From Smithella sp. (GTDB lineage: Bacteria > Desulfobacterota > Syntrophia > Syntrophales > Smithellaceae): a stretch of DNA of 9,122 nt. The notes under the pieces were generated by a model, which ran no database searches, was not told where the DNA came from, and saw only the letters and a program-made list of their open reading frames with translations. Both the position numbers and the translations under genes were made by a program. The stretch lies in the NCBI GenBank assembly GCA_012797505.1, contig JAAZOZ010000216.1:1-9122 (forward strand). Direction: 5' to 3'. This document shows, piece by piece, positions 1 to 5,805 of this stretch (within the stretch, counting starts at the first letter, position 1; every line of letters begins with the position of its first letter).

Positions 1-97
1 AAAAAGCGCAGCGGCGCCAAAAATCGGACAAGGGGCTGTACCCCCTGAGGGCGGCAAGTCCTCTTGCTCCAATAAACAAAAGGATGGTGCTTTAATC
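1..97. other. Leader region upstream of ribH, no gene called
   Basis: No gene can be assigned here. Two small hairpins are visible: AGGGG (31-35) with CCCCT (42-46), and GCAAG (54-58) with CTTGC (63-67). Neither is followed by a T-run, so I do not call a terminator. On the + strand, one frame is open from the left edge to a TGA at 46-48 and another to a TAA at 93-95; either could be the tail of an upstream gene, for example an earlier riboflavin gene, but neither short peptide is recognisable. A purine-rich stretch (AAAGGATGG, about 80-86) precedes the ribH ATG and could serve as its ribosome binding site. No sigma70 promoter is evident, so ribH is probably transcribed from further upstream. 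Confidence 0.4.
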
Positions 98-568
98 ATG
101 CCGAAGATCATTGAAGGAAAAATTGTCGCCAAAGGGATGAAATTCGCGATCGCCGCAAGCCGGTTCAACGATTTCATCAGTGGACGCCTTATCGACGGCG
201 CGGTGGACACGCTGGTCCGGGCGGGAGCGGATGAGAAAGACATCGCCATTTACAAGGTTCCCGGCGCTTTCGAACTGCCGCTCGCAGCGAAAAAGCTGGC
301 CAAAAGCCAGCGCTTTGACGCGGTCATCTGCCTGGGCGCGGTCATCCGCGGCGCGACGCCGCATTTTGAATACGTCAGCGCGGAAGTATCCAAGGGAATC
401 GCCAACGTGGGGCTGGATGCGGAAATTCCGGTGGCCTTCGGCGTTCTGACGACGGATACCATCGAACAGGCCATTGAACGGGCGGGCGCCAAGTCCGGCA
501 ATAAAGGCGCGGACGCGGCGATGGCGGCCATTGAAATGGTGGACCTGTTCAAAAAGATGAACCCCTAA
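98..568 (+). CDS. ribH: 6,7-dimethyl-8-ribityllumazine synthase
   Basis: This cytoplasmic enzyme condenses 5-amino-6-ribitylamino-uracil with 3,4-dihydroxy-2-butanone 4-phosphate to give lumazine, the penultimate step of riboflavin synthesis. The 156-residue length is normal for the family. Visible family motifs are the substrate-binding RFN at residues 22-24, VPGAFELP at 54-61, and [14 protein letters not shown] at 80-93, in which H89 matches the catalytic histidine of the family. The phosphate-site segment [16 protein letters not shown] and then KSGNKG follow near the C-terminus. The ATG at 98 places RFN where expected and has a purine-rich sequence just upstream; the same frame is open back to the window edge, but the upstream residues do not resemble the family. 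nusB follows after 55 bases. ribH-nusB is a widespread bacterial arrangement and supports the call. Confidence 0.97.
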   Translation: MPKIIEGKIVAKGMKFAIAASRFNDFISGRLIDGAVDTLVRAGADEKDIAIYKVPGAFELPLAAKKLAKSQRFDAVICLGAVIRGATPHFEYVSAEVSKGIANVGLDAEIPVAFGVLTTDTIEQAIERAGAKSGNKGADAAMAAIEMVDLFKKMNP

Positions 569-623
569 GGCGAAAAGCAGGACAACGCCGGCATGATCCG
601 GCATTGCGACGTTTGAGGATTCG

Positions 624-1079
624 ATGCAGGAACGGAGAAAGGCGCGCGAAGTCGCCTTGCAGGTTCTTTATAGTTTGAATTTTGTCACCCTTGACACGGA
701 AAGCGCCCAGGAGCTTTTCTGGGGGAATTTTGTCGCGCCCAAGTCGGCCAGGGAATTTGCGGCCACGCTGATTTCCGGCGCCTGGAGCCACCGGGAAGAA
801 CTGGACCGGCTCATTGCCGATAGTTCGGACAACTGGTCGCTGGGAAGGATGTCCAAGGTTGACATCAGCATTCTGCGAATGGCGGTTTTTGAGTTTCTCT
901 ACTGTGACGACATTCCGCCCAAAGTCAGCATTAATGAAGCGGTTGACCTGGGAAAAGCGTTCGGATCGGAAAATTCCGGCTCTTTTATCAACGGCATCCT
1001 GGATGCCCTCCATTTGAAACTACAAAAAAAACATGCAGATCACGCTGTCCACACAGCCACCCGACCGGCAAAAGCATAA
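624..1079 (+). CDS. nusB: Transcription antitermination factor NusB
   Basis: NusB is a small all-helical RNA-binding protein. With NusE (ribosomal protein S10) it binds boxA RNA in the antitermination complex that keeps RNA polymerase moving through rRNA operons. The 151-residue product has the family's N-terminal RRKAREVALQVLYSL (4-18), the central RMSKVDISILRMAVFE (75-90), and the C-terminal SINEAVDLGKAFGSENSGSF (102-121) continuing to NGILDAL (123-129). A GAGGA element about 5 bases before the ATG supports the start. The conserved domain ends around residue 136. The last 15 residues (H137-A151) are non-conserved in appearance and are encoded entirely within the overlap with the next gene. 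The short gap after ribH suggests co-transcription. A weak hairpin (587-602) in that gap has no T-run. Confidence 0.96.
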   Translation: MQERRKAREVALQVLYSLNFVTLDTESAQELFWGNFVAPKSAREFAATLISGAWSHREELDRLIADSSDNWSLGRMSKVDISILRMAVFEFLYCDDIPPKVSINEAVDLGKAFGSENSGSFINGILDALHLKLQKKHADHAVHTATRPAKA

Positions 1080-1608
1080 ATGTCTGGTTTTGGGTTTTTT
1101 CGACGATGAAAAGCCCCCGCGCGGCATTTGCGGGCTGATGGACTGGCGTCTCAACAGCCTGATTTCCAGGGAAATCAAACAGGGACACATCCGGGGCGAG
1201 TTCAAGGAGCAGGTGGCGATTCCCTGGCCGGAGCGCATTGACGCGGAGATGCTTTTTCTTTTCGGCCTGGGCGGTCTTGCCGATCTTTCCTATGATCGGA
1301 TTTACGAGGCGGCCTATGCGGTGATGACCGCGGCAGGCAGAATGAAGCTGTGGGATTTTTCGTTTGATCTGCCCGGGGACGGCCGTTCGATGCTCTCTCC
1401 GGCCGGTGTGCTGGAGGCCATGCTGACCGGTTTTTTTGACTGCCTGTCGGAGGATATCAGCCGGCTGACCCATACCAATATCTGTCTGGTCACATCGCCT
1501 CAGAACCTGCAAGAGGTCGCCCTCGGCATGAAGCGATTCAATGAAAATGTGCGGCACCTGGGATCGGTTGATTTCAGCGCGCTTCAGGCGCGCCTCGCCG
1601 GATATTGA
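1033..1608 (+). CDS. Stand-alone M17 leucyl-aminopeptidase N-terminal-domain protein
   Basis: The 191-residue product resembles the N-terminal macro-like domain of M17 leucyl aminopeptidases. It has a beta-strand KCLVLGFFDDEKP (16-28), then a helix CGLMDWRLNSLISREIKQG (33-51), then the turn GEFKEQVAIPWP and strand EMLFLFGLG (72-80) typical of the domain. It stops before the metal-binding catalytic domain: none of the peptidase's NTDAEGR-type active-site motif is present, so it should not be a peptidase. No signal peptide or membrane helix is visible. Its role is unknown; a ligand-binding or regulatory role would be speculative. The start at 1033 overlaps nusB by 47 bases and lacks a strong ribosome binding site, but a start at M36 would delete part of the recognisable domain. 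Translational coupling to nusB is likely. Confidence 0.8.
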   Translation: MQITLSTQPPDRQKHKCLVLGFFDDEKPPRGICGLMDWRLNSLISREIKQGHIRGEFKEQVAIPWPERIDAEMLFLFGLGGLADLSYDRIYEAAYAVMTAAGRMKLWDFSFDLPGDGRSMLSPAGVLEAMLTGFFDCLSEDISRLTHTNICLVTSPQNLQEVALGMKRFNENVRHLGSVDFSALQARLAGY

Positions 1609-1652
1609 TCAGACAATATAACACGCCGTAAAAATTACCGATCACGACCCGC

Positions 1653-1669
1653 CTTTGCGAAAAGCAAAG
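1653..1669. repeat. Short hairpin downstream of the M17-domain gene
   Basis: A perfect 6-bp stem, CTTTGC (1653-1658) and GCAAAG (1664-1669), closes a GAAAA loop. It lies 44 bases after the M17-domain gene's stop codon. No run of T follows on either strand, so intrinsic termination is doubtful. It may be part of the composite repeat region that continues to 1811. Confidence 0.5.
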
Positions 1670-1730
1670 TGACAAAGCCGTCCTGCCGGAGATGATGTAT
1701 GGAGAACTTTTCATCATTACACTTTTGTCA
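1670..1730. repeat. Nested inverted repeat
   Basis: An outer 7-bp arm pair, TGACAAA (1670-1676) with TTTGTCA (1724-1730), encloses an inner pair of ATGATG with CATCAT (about 1692-1697 and 1712-1717). The right outer arm abuts the MITE-like palindrome that begins at 1726. The two may be one composite element, or the pairing may be partly fortuitous. No coding potential is seen. Confidence 0.4.
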
Positions 1731-1811
1731 TCGCGAGGAGCGAAGCGACGTGGCGATCTCTTAAAATGATCAAATGCTTATGAGATTGCCTCACTTCGTT
1801 CGCAATGACGA
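1726..1811. repeat. MITE-like dispersed palindrome
   Basis: An imperfect long inverted repeat of about 86 bp. The left arm (1726-1760) starts TGTCATCGCGAGGAGCGAAG and ends GGCGATCTC. The right arm (1782-1811), read in reverse complement, is CGTCATTGCGAACGAAG followed by TGAGGCAATCTC. The arms match over most positions apart from small gaps, around a loop of about 21 bases. The pattern GTCATTGCGAGGAGCG...GGCAATCTC is one I recognise as a common dispersed palindrome in environmental Deltaproteobacteria and relatives. It carries no gene, so it would be non-autonomous. It sits between two convergent genes, a typical safe landing site. Confidence 0.75.
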
Positions 1812-1876
1812 AGAGACATCATGCAAATGTTTCGAATGGATGGATGAAAAAGGGTGAAGGCGAAGGCCCGCCGGAT

Positions 1877-2284
1877 TCAGCGGTTCAGAAACGTCATGGC
1901 CAGGATATTGCTGTTTCCTTCCCGGCGATAGGCCACCCGGTCGGTCATCTTGCGGATGAAGAATACGCCCATGCCGCCGATCTTGCGTTTCGTCAGATCC
2001 GATTGAACGTCCGGATCAGCCAGCGACAGGGGATCGAAAGCCACCCCCGTGTCGTGGATCTCAATCGTCAGCGACGGATCGTCCGCAACCAGGCAGCGCA
2101 CTTCAACCTGTCCCTGGCCTTTAGCGTAGCCATGCACGAACACGTTGACCAGCGCCTCCTCCGCAACCAGTTCAATCCGGCTCAGGGCGCTTTCGGAAAA
2201 CCCCCGCTTTTTTGCCTCGGCCCGAATGAAAGTCAGCAGTTCATGCAAGCTTTCCACCCGGGCGGGCATTTTCTTCATAATCAT
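1877..2284 (-). CDS. RsbW/SpoIIAB-like anti-sigma factor serine kinase (HATPase)
   Basis: The 135-residue protein is a compact GHKL-fold ATPase of the anti-sigma factor kinase type, which binds a partner (classically a sigma factor) or phosphorylates a STAS antagonist. The N-box ELVAEEALVNVFVHGY (38-53) carries E43 and N47, matching the catalytic Glu and Mg-binding Asn of SpoIIAB. The G1 box is D78-T-G80 and the G2 box G103-G-M-G106, so ATP binding and kinase activity look intact. No transmembrane or sensor domain is present. It lies 18 bases downstream of the STAS gene on the same strand, so the two form an operon. The chosen ATG has GGA 7 bases upstream; an in-frame ATG two codons later is an alternative. 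Its target is not encoded here, so I leave the gene unnamed. Confidence 0.9.
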   Translation of the reverse strand: MIMKKMPARVESLHELLTFIRAEAKKRGFSESALSRIELVAEEALVNVFVHGYAKGQGQVEVRCLVADDPSLTIEIHDTGVAFDPLSLADPDVQSDLTKRKIGGMGVFFIRKMTDRVAYRREGNSNILAMTFLNR

Positions 2285-2302
2285 AGACGAATCCGGCCAA
2301 CG

Positions 2303-2638
2303 CTACTTGATGGCGTCCTGAGCCGCTCCCAGAGTGTCAAATGCGGGAATCAGAGCGATAAAACCCGAGATGGTAAAAACGTCTTTCACATTGTCCCGGA
2401 GTCTGGCCATGCACAATTTCCCGTCACGCGCCTTCATTTTCTTGGCCGTGGTCAGAAAGACTCTCAGACCGGCGCTGCTGATATAGTCGAGTCCCTGCAG
2501 ATCGAAAATCAGCTTTTTTCCGGGCTGTTCAAACCACTGATTGAGCCGCTCCTCCAGTTGGGGGACGGAAACGGCATCCAGTCTTCCTGTAATGGCAAAA
2601 ACGGCAATATCTGACTCATTTGTAACGACGATTTCCAT
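2303..2638 (-). CDS. STAS-domain anti-sigma factor antagonist (RsbV/SpoIIAA-like)
   Basis: This 111-residue single-domain STAS protein should bind and neutralise the kinase encoded immediately downstream, with release or binding switched by serine phosphorylation. The hallmark loop is DLQGLDYISSAGLRVFL (46-62); S55, the second Ser of ISSAG, aligns with the phosphorylated Ser58 of SpoIIAA. GRLDAVSVPQLEERL (18-32) is also typical. I place the start at M1 = MEIVVTN because an AGGAG (2646-2650 on the + strand) lies 7 bases before it and the length then matches the family. A longer frame begins at 2710, but it would start upstream of the predicted transcription start and would add 24 non-homologous residues. 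Cytoplasmic. The dephosphorylating PP2C-type phosphatase must be elsewhere. Confidence 0.92.
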   Translation of the reverse strand: MEIVVTNESDIAVFAITGRLDAVSVPQLEERLNQWFEQPGKKLIFDLQGLDYISSAGLRVFLTTAKKMKARDGKLCMARLRDNVKDVFTISGFIALIPAFDTLGAAQDAIK

Positions 2639-2645
2639 AGGTGTG

Positions 2646-2650
2646 CTCCT
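2646..2650 (-). promoter_or_regulatory. Ribosome binding site deciding the STAS start
   Basis: AGGAG on the - strand lies 7 bases before the ATG at 2638. It fixes the start of the STAS antagonist at the short, family-length version rather than at the upstream in-frame codon near 2710. Confidence 0.85.
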
Positions 2651-2694
2651 TATCGTGATGGCTCGAACCTGAAAAAAAGCATTCGGACGGCGCG

Positions 2695-2723
2695 AGTATA
2701 GAAAGAACATCGGCGTCTGTCAA
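2695..2723 (-). promoter_or_regulatory. Strong sigma70-type promoter of the STAS/kinase operon
   Basis: Reading the - strand, a perfect -35 TTGACA (2718-2723) is followed by a 17-bp spacer (2701-2717) and a -10 TATACT (2695-2700). This differs from the full consensus only at one -10 base. Initiation is expected near 2688, giving a leader of about 50 bases before the STAS ATG. Such a strong housekeeping promoter suggests the pair is made constitutively and regulated by phosphorylation rather than by transcription; that last point is inference. Confidence 0.85.
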
Positions 2724-2776
2724 TAAATTTTAAGGGTTACCTGAAATCTTAAAACTTTCGTTTTGAGCAAAGTTTA

Positions 2777-2785
2777 TGCTATAGG
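2777..2785 (+). promoter_or_regulatory. Possible extended -10 promoter for paaK
   Basis: TG-C-TATAGG (TG at 2777-2778, hexamer 2780-2785) resembles an extended -10 element. The base positions 17 upstream (TTCGTT) are a poor -35, so the call is weak. It would start transcription near 2792, about 34 bases before the paaK ATG. It lies back-to-back with the STAS operon promoter. Confidence 0.3.
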
Positions 2786-2807
2786 AAGGCAAACATTTCT
2801 GAAAGCC

Positions 2808-2814
2808 GGAGGAG
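2808..2814 (+). promoter_or_regulatory. Ribosome binding site of paaK
   Basis: GGAGGAG lies 11 bases before the ATG at 2826, slightly far but a strong match. It supports starting PaaK at the MIYNEEFE residues and not at a TTG codon at 2763, which would add 21 residues and begin upstream of this site. Confidence 0.7.
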
Positions 2815-2825
2815 AACCGAACCCC

Positions 2826-4133
2826 ATGATCTACAATGAAGAATTTGAAACCCTGCCCCGGGAGGCGCTCGAAGCGCTGCAGTTCAAAAGACTCCAACAG
2901 GTTGCCTCGCGGCTTTACCATACCGTCGGTTTTTACAAAAAGTCTTTTGACCGGGCGGGTGTGACGCCGGAGAGCCTTAAATCCCTCGATGATCTGAAGC
3001 GTTTTCCTTTCACCACCAAGCAGGATTTGCGGGACAATTATCCCTTCGGGCTTTTTGCCGCGCCGATGAGCAATGTCGTGCGCCTGCACGCCTCGTCCGG
3101 CACAACCGGCGCATCCACCGTGGTCGGCTACACGAAACGCGACATCGACACCTGGGCGGAGCTCATGGGACGCTGCTTTGTGGCCGCGGGCCTCACCAAG
3201 AACGACGTCATTCACAACGCTTACGGCTACGGCCTGTTCACCGGGGGTCTGGGCGCTCATTACGGCGCGGAAAAAATCGGCGCCAGCGTCGTGCCGATGT
3301 CCGGGGGCAACACCAAACGCCAGATCATGATTCTGCAGGACTTTCGTCCCACCGCCATCTGCTGCACGCCTTCCTACGCGCTGAACCTGGCGGAGCAGGG
3401 CCGCGCCATGGGCGTGGACATGCGCTCTCTGGCGCTTCGCGTCGGCGTTTTCGGCGCGGAGCCCTGGAGCGAGCAGATGCGGGACGAAATCGAAAAAGCA
3501 ATAAACCTCAAGGCCTTCAACATCTACGGCCTGTCGGAAATCATGGGGCCGGGCGTGGCCATGGAATGCGACGAGGCGCGCGACGGCATGCATATCTTTG
3601 AGGATCATTTTCTCGTTGAAACGATCGATCCCAAAACGGGAGACGTTCTGCCGCCCGGCTCCGAGGGCGAACTGGTTTTCACCACGCTGACCAAAGAGGC
3701 TTTCCCTCTGATCCGCTACCGGACGCGCGACATCTCCCGCCTGAATCCGGCGTCCTGCCGCTGTGGACGGACGCATTACCGCATGGGGCGCGTCATGGGC
3801 CGCAGCGACGACATGCTGATCATCCGCGGCGTCAATGTCTTCCCCTCGCAAATTGAAGCGGTGCTGGTCGGCATTGAGGGATTGGAGCCGCATTACCAGC
3901 TGATCGTGGACCGGGAAGGAACGCTGGACACGCTGGAAGTCCAGGTGGAATTGACGGAAAAGCAATTCGACGGCGCCGATGAAGTCAAAGGGCTGCAGCG
4001 GCTGGAAAGTCAACTGAAAAAGGACATGAAGGATTATCTGGGCATCACCGCCAAGATCAAACTGGTCGAGCCCAAAACCATCCAGCGCTCCGAAGGCAAA
4101 GCCAGCCGCGTGATCGATAAGAGAAGGTTGTGA
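2826..4133 (+). CDS. paaK: Phenylacetate-CoA ligase
   Basis: This AMP-forming ligase activates phenylacetate (or a related aryl acid) with ATP and CoA to the CoA thioester, in the cytoplasm. The 435-residue length and the opening [15 protein letters not shown] match PaaK. In order: the phosphate loop [14 protein letters not shown] (90-103), [28 protein letters not shown], the YGLSEI adenylate motif, EGELVFTTL with LIRYRTRD, a CRCG pair, the hinge region [20 protein letters not shown], and the C-terminal RSEGKASRV bearing the expected catalytic lysine. The phosphate loop has Ala-Ser where the well-studied enzymes have Lys-Pro. No ring-epoxidation paa genes or indolepyruvate oxidoreductase genes are adjacent, so the exact substrate is open. 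Anaerobes use such ligases in aromatic amino acid or phenylacetate metabolism. A DHA2 transporter follows on the same strand after a repeat. Confidence 0.93.
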   Translation: MIYNEEFETLPREALEALQFKRLQQVASRLYHTVGFYKKSFDRAGVTPESLKSLDDLKRFPFTTKQDLRDNYPFGLFAAPMSNVVRLHASSGTTGASTVVGYTKRDIDTWAELMGRCFVAAGLTKNDVIHNAYGYGLFTGGLGAHYGAEKIGASVVPMSGGNTKRQIMILQDFRPTAICCTPSYALNLAEQGRAMGVDMRSLALRVGVFGAEPWSEQMRDEIEKAINLKAFNIYGLSEIMGPGVAMECDEARDGMHIFEDHFLVETIDPKTGDVLPPGSEGELVFTTLTKEAFPLIRYRTRDISRLNPASCRCGRTHYRMGRVMGRSDDMLIIRGVNVFPSQIEAVLVGIEGLEPHYQLIVDREGTLDTLEVQVELTEKQFDGADEVKGLQRLESQLKKDMKDYLGITAKIKLVEPKTIQRSEGKASRVIDKRRL

Positions 4134-4177
4134 AAAACCCATAGCGCAGGGAACATCGTTGATAGCTTATGGCCCTC

Positions 4178-4228
4178 TGTAGGGAACGGTCTTGCCACCC
4201 GCAAGGGTGGTTCAAACCGTTCCCTACA
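4178..4228. repeat. Palindromic repeat, copy 1 (with nested hairpin)
   Basis: Perfect 13-bp outer arms, TGTAGGGAACGGT (4178-4190) and ACCGTTCCCTACA (4216-4228), enclose a second hairpin CCACCC-GCAA-GGGTGG (4195-4210). The whole can fold as one long stem. The outer arms recur exactly at 5701-5731 on the other side of the transporter gene. No T-run follows, so any terminator role for paaK would be weak; a REP/MITE-like dispersed element is more likely. Confidence 0.85.
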
Positions 4229-4230
4229 CC

Positions 4231-4258
4231 TTACCATCCACTATTCACCATCCACCAT
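4231..4258. repeat. Heptamer tandem array, copy 1
   Basis: Four consecutive degenerate heptamers, TTACCAT, CCACTAT, TCACCAT and CCACCAT (consensus YCACYAT), begin two bases after the palindrome. The last heptamer contributes the first two bases of the annotated ATG of the transporter. A similar array occurs at 5786-5806. Confidence 0.7.
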
Positions 4259-5705
4259 GATTTCCTTCAGGGGCAGCGTGGCCGAGTACCTCATTGAAAA
4301 CCCGAAGCATCAGAACCTTCTGATTGCGCTCATCTGCGCGGGGGCGTTTATCGCCAATCTGGACGCCACCATCGTCAACATCACCCTGCCCGTCCTGTCG
4401 CAGGAGTTTTCCGTAAGTCCGAGCACCGTCTCCTGGACGGTTCTGACCTACCTCCTTTTTGAAGCCGGCTTCATGCTGCCGATGGGAAAGCTGGCGGATA
4501 TGAAAGGCGTCCGGACGGTTTATCTCGTGGGCTTTGCCGTTTTTCTTCTGGGATCGCTGGCCTGCGGCTTCTCTTCGAGCATCAATGGTCTGATCGCCTT
4601 CCGGGCCTTTCAGGGCATCGGCGGGGCAATGCTCTTCACGGTCATGATGTCTTTCATCCCCATTTACCTCCCGCCCGGACGGCGCGTTTTCGCCACAGGC
4701 CTTGTCACAACAGCCGCGGCTGCGGGCGTGGGTCTGGGGCCGCCCCTGGGCGGCTGGCTGGCATCCACGGTCGGTTGGCGATGGATATTTTTTGTCAATA
4801 TTCCCTTTTGCCTGGCCGCGATCGTCGCCGGCCGGCGGTTCATCCCCACGGCTTTTCCCCGCATTCCCGACCGGCGTTTTGACTTTGCGGGAGCGGTCTT
4901 CTCTTTTCTGACGTTTGTGTTTTTTCTTCTGGCCGTCAACAAAGGCCTGGAATGGGGCTGGACCTCGTCTGCCATCCTGGCCTGCTTTGGCGCATCGGCA
5001 CTGGCGCTGGCCCTTTTTATCCGGCGCGAGAAAAAAATCGACTATCCGCTGATTCGGTTCAGGCTTTTTACCAGCCGCATCATTGCCTTCGGTCTGCTCT
5101 CTTTAAGCGTCAGCCTGATGACCGCAGGCGGCGTCTTGTTCATCTTTCCGTTTTATCTCATGGAAGGCCGGGGCCTTGACGTTCATATCGCGGGACTGAT
5201 CATGATCCTCTTGTCCCTGGGGCAGTTCGTCGGACCTTACATGGGAAGGCTTTCGGAAAAATTCGGCGAAAGTTCCGTCTGCCTGACGGGTCTGGCCGTC
5301 GGCGTCCTGTCGTTTCTTTTCTTTCTGGGTCTCGGACACGAAACCCCGCTTTACCTGATCTGCTTCGCACTGGGACTATTCGGTCTGTCGCAGGGGATCA
5401 GCAAGGCGCCCAGCATAGCGCTGGTCATGGATTGCGCGCCGCCGGCCGAAAAAAATGCGCTGGCGGGCGTTGTCAGCCTGTGCCGGAGCCTCTCCATCGC
5501 TCTGGGCGTCCTATTTTTCGAAACGGTTTTTTCCGGTTCGATCCCCCACAGCATATCCCTGAACGATACCCATATCGCCGCCGCCATTGCGCATCCGCGG
5601 GAGCTGGCCGCGGGCTTTCACGATGCCTTTCTTTTCGGAGCGCTGATCAGTCTGATGGCCGTCGTATTGATGTTTCTGGCAGGAAGAAAAACCCATCACC
5701 TGTAG
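4257..5705 (+). CDS. DHA2-family (EmrB/QacA-type) MFS transporter
   Basis: The 482-residue protein has about 14 hydrophobic segments and the signatures of proton-driven drug:H+ antiporters of the DHA2 family. These are LDATIVNITLP in TM1 (D36), motif A GKLADMKGVR (77-86), motif B FRAFQGIGGAM with R116, and antiporter motif C GVGLGPPLGGW (156-166), then GWRWIFFVNIP. It acts in the inner membrane, exporting an unknown compound; the neighbouring paaK hints at aryl acids, but that is inference only. The ATG at 4257 has no ribosome binding site and its first two bases belong to a repeat. An in-frame GTG at 4278 preceded by AGGGG (4 bases) is a plausible true start, leaving TM1 intact. The TAG stop lies inside the left arm of the downstream palindrome. 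The gene is bracketed by two copies of the same repeat module. Confidence 0.92.
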   Translation: MISFRGSVAEYLIENPKHQNLLIALICAGAFIANLDATIVNITLPVLSQEFSVSPSTVSWTVLTYLLFEAGFMLPMGKLADMKGVRTVYLVGFAVFLLGSLACGFSSSINGLIAFRAFQGIGGAMLFTVMMSFIPIYLPPGRRVFATGLVTTAAAAGVGLGPPLGGWLASTVGWRWIFFVNIPFCLAAIVAGRRFIPTAFPRIPDRRFDFAGAVFSFLTFVFFLLAVNKGLEWGWTSSAILACFGASALALALFIRREKKIDYPLIRFRLFTSRIIAFGLLSLSVSLMTAGGVLFIFPFYLMEGRGLDVHIAGLIMILLSLGQFVGPYMGRLSEKFGESSVCLTGLAVGVLSFLFFLGLGHETPLYLICFALGLFGLSQGISKAPSIALVMDCAPPAEKNALAGVVSLCRSLSIALGVLFFETVFSGSIPHSISLNDTHIAAAIAHPRELAAGFHDAFLFGALISLMAVVLMFLAGRKTHHL

Positions 5706-5731
5706 GGAACGGTTTAAAACCGTTCCCTACA
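5701..5731. repeat. Palindromic repeat, copy 2
   Basis: A perfect 31-bp palindrome: TGTAGGGAACGGTTT (5701-5715), a single central A, then AAACCGTTCCCTACA (5717-5731). Its outer 13 bases on each side equal those of the copy at 4178-4228, without the nested hairpin. Bases 5703-5705 of the left arm are the TAG stop codon of the transporter. Confidence 0.88.
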
Positions 5732-5805
5732 TTCCACTCACCGCAGCGGGTCTAAAGACCCGCACTACAGTTTACTCGTCGCTTTCCACTATCCACCATT
5801 CACTA
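5706..5805. other. Repeat-filled gap between convergent genes
   Basis: No gene. The 100 bases between the transporter (+) and the methyltransferase/reductase gene (-) are almost entirely repeat DNA: the rest of the palindrome, a second palindrome (5746-5763), and a heptamer array. None of the hairpins is followed by a T-run on either strand, but together they may still slow RNA polymerase from both directions. Confidence 0.6.
5746..5763. repeat. Second palindrome GCGGGTCT-AA-AGACCCGC
   Basis: Perfect 8-bp arms (5746-5753 and 5756-5763) around AA. It is followed by ACTACA, the complement of the TGTAG that opens the neighbouring palindrome, so 5701-5769 could be one composite element with TGTAG/CTACA ends. 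Confidence 0.75.

Larger units (their letters stand above)
1609..1876. other. 268-bp intergenic region between convergent genes, repeat-rich
   Basis: No coding gene is supported here. It separates the M17-domain gene (+) from the kinase gene (-), which converge on it. It contains a short hairpin CTTTGC-GAAAA-GCAAAG (1653-1669), a nested pair of inverted repeats (1670-1730), and a larger MITE-like palindrome (1726-1811). The 65 bases next to the kinase stop show only a weak GGCG/CGCC stem followed, on the - strand, by CCCTTTTT; this could be a poor terminator for the partner-switch operon, but I do not call it. Confidence 0.6.

Noticed and set aside
2..97. In-frame extension of ribH to the left edge
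   Set aside because: The frame is open, but the residues upstream of MPKIIEGK do not resemble lumazine synthase, and 156 residues is already the normal length.
587..602. GCCGG-CATGAT-CCGGC hairpin between ribH and nusB as a terminator
   Set aside because: The stem is only 5 bp, has no T-run, and lies between genes likely to be co-transcribed.
1805..2614. 269-codon open frame on the + strand
   Set aside because: Antisense shadow of the STAS and kinase genes; it runs across the gap between them and has no domain.
2730..4142. Long 470-codon open frame on the - strand opposite paaK
   Set aside because: It mirrors the codon structure of paaK, its peptide is rich in His/Arg/Gln with no recognisable domain, and paaK on the + strand has complete family motifs.
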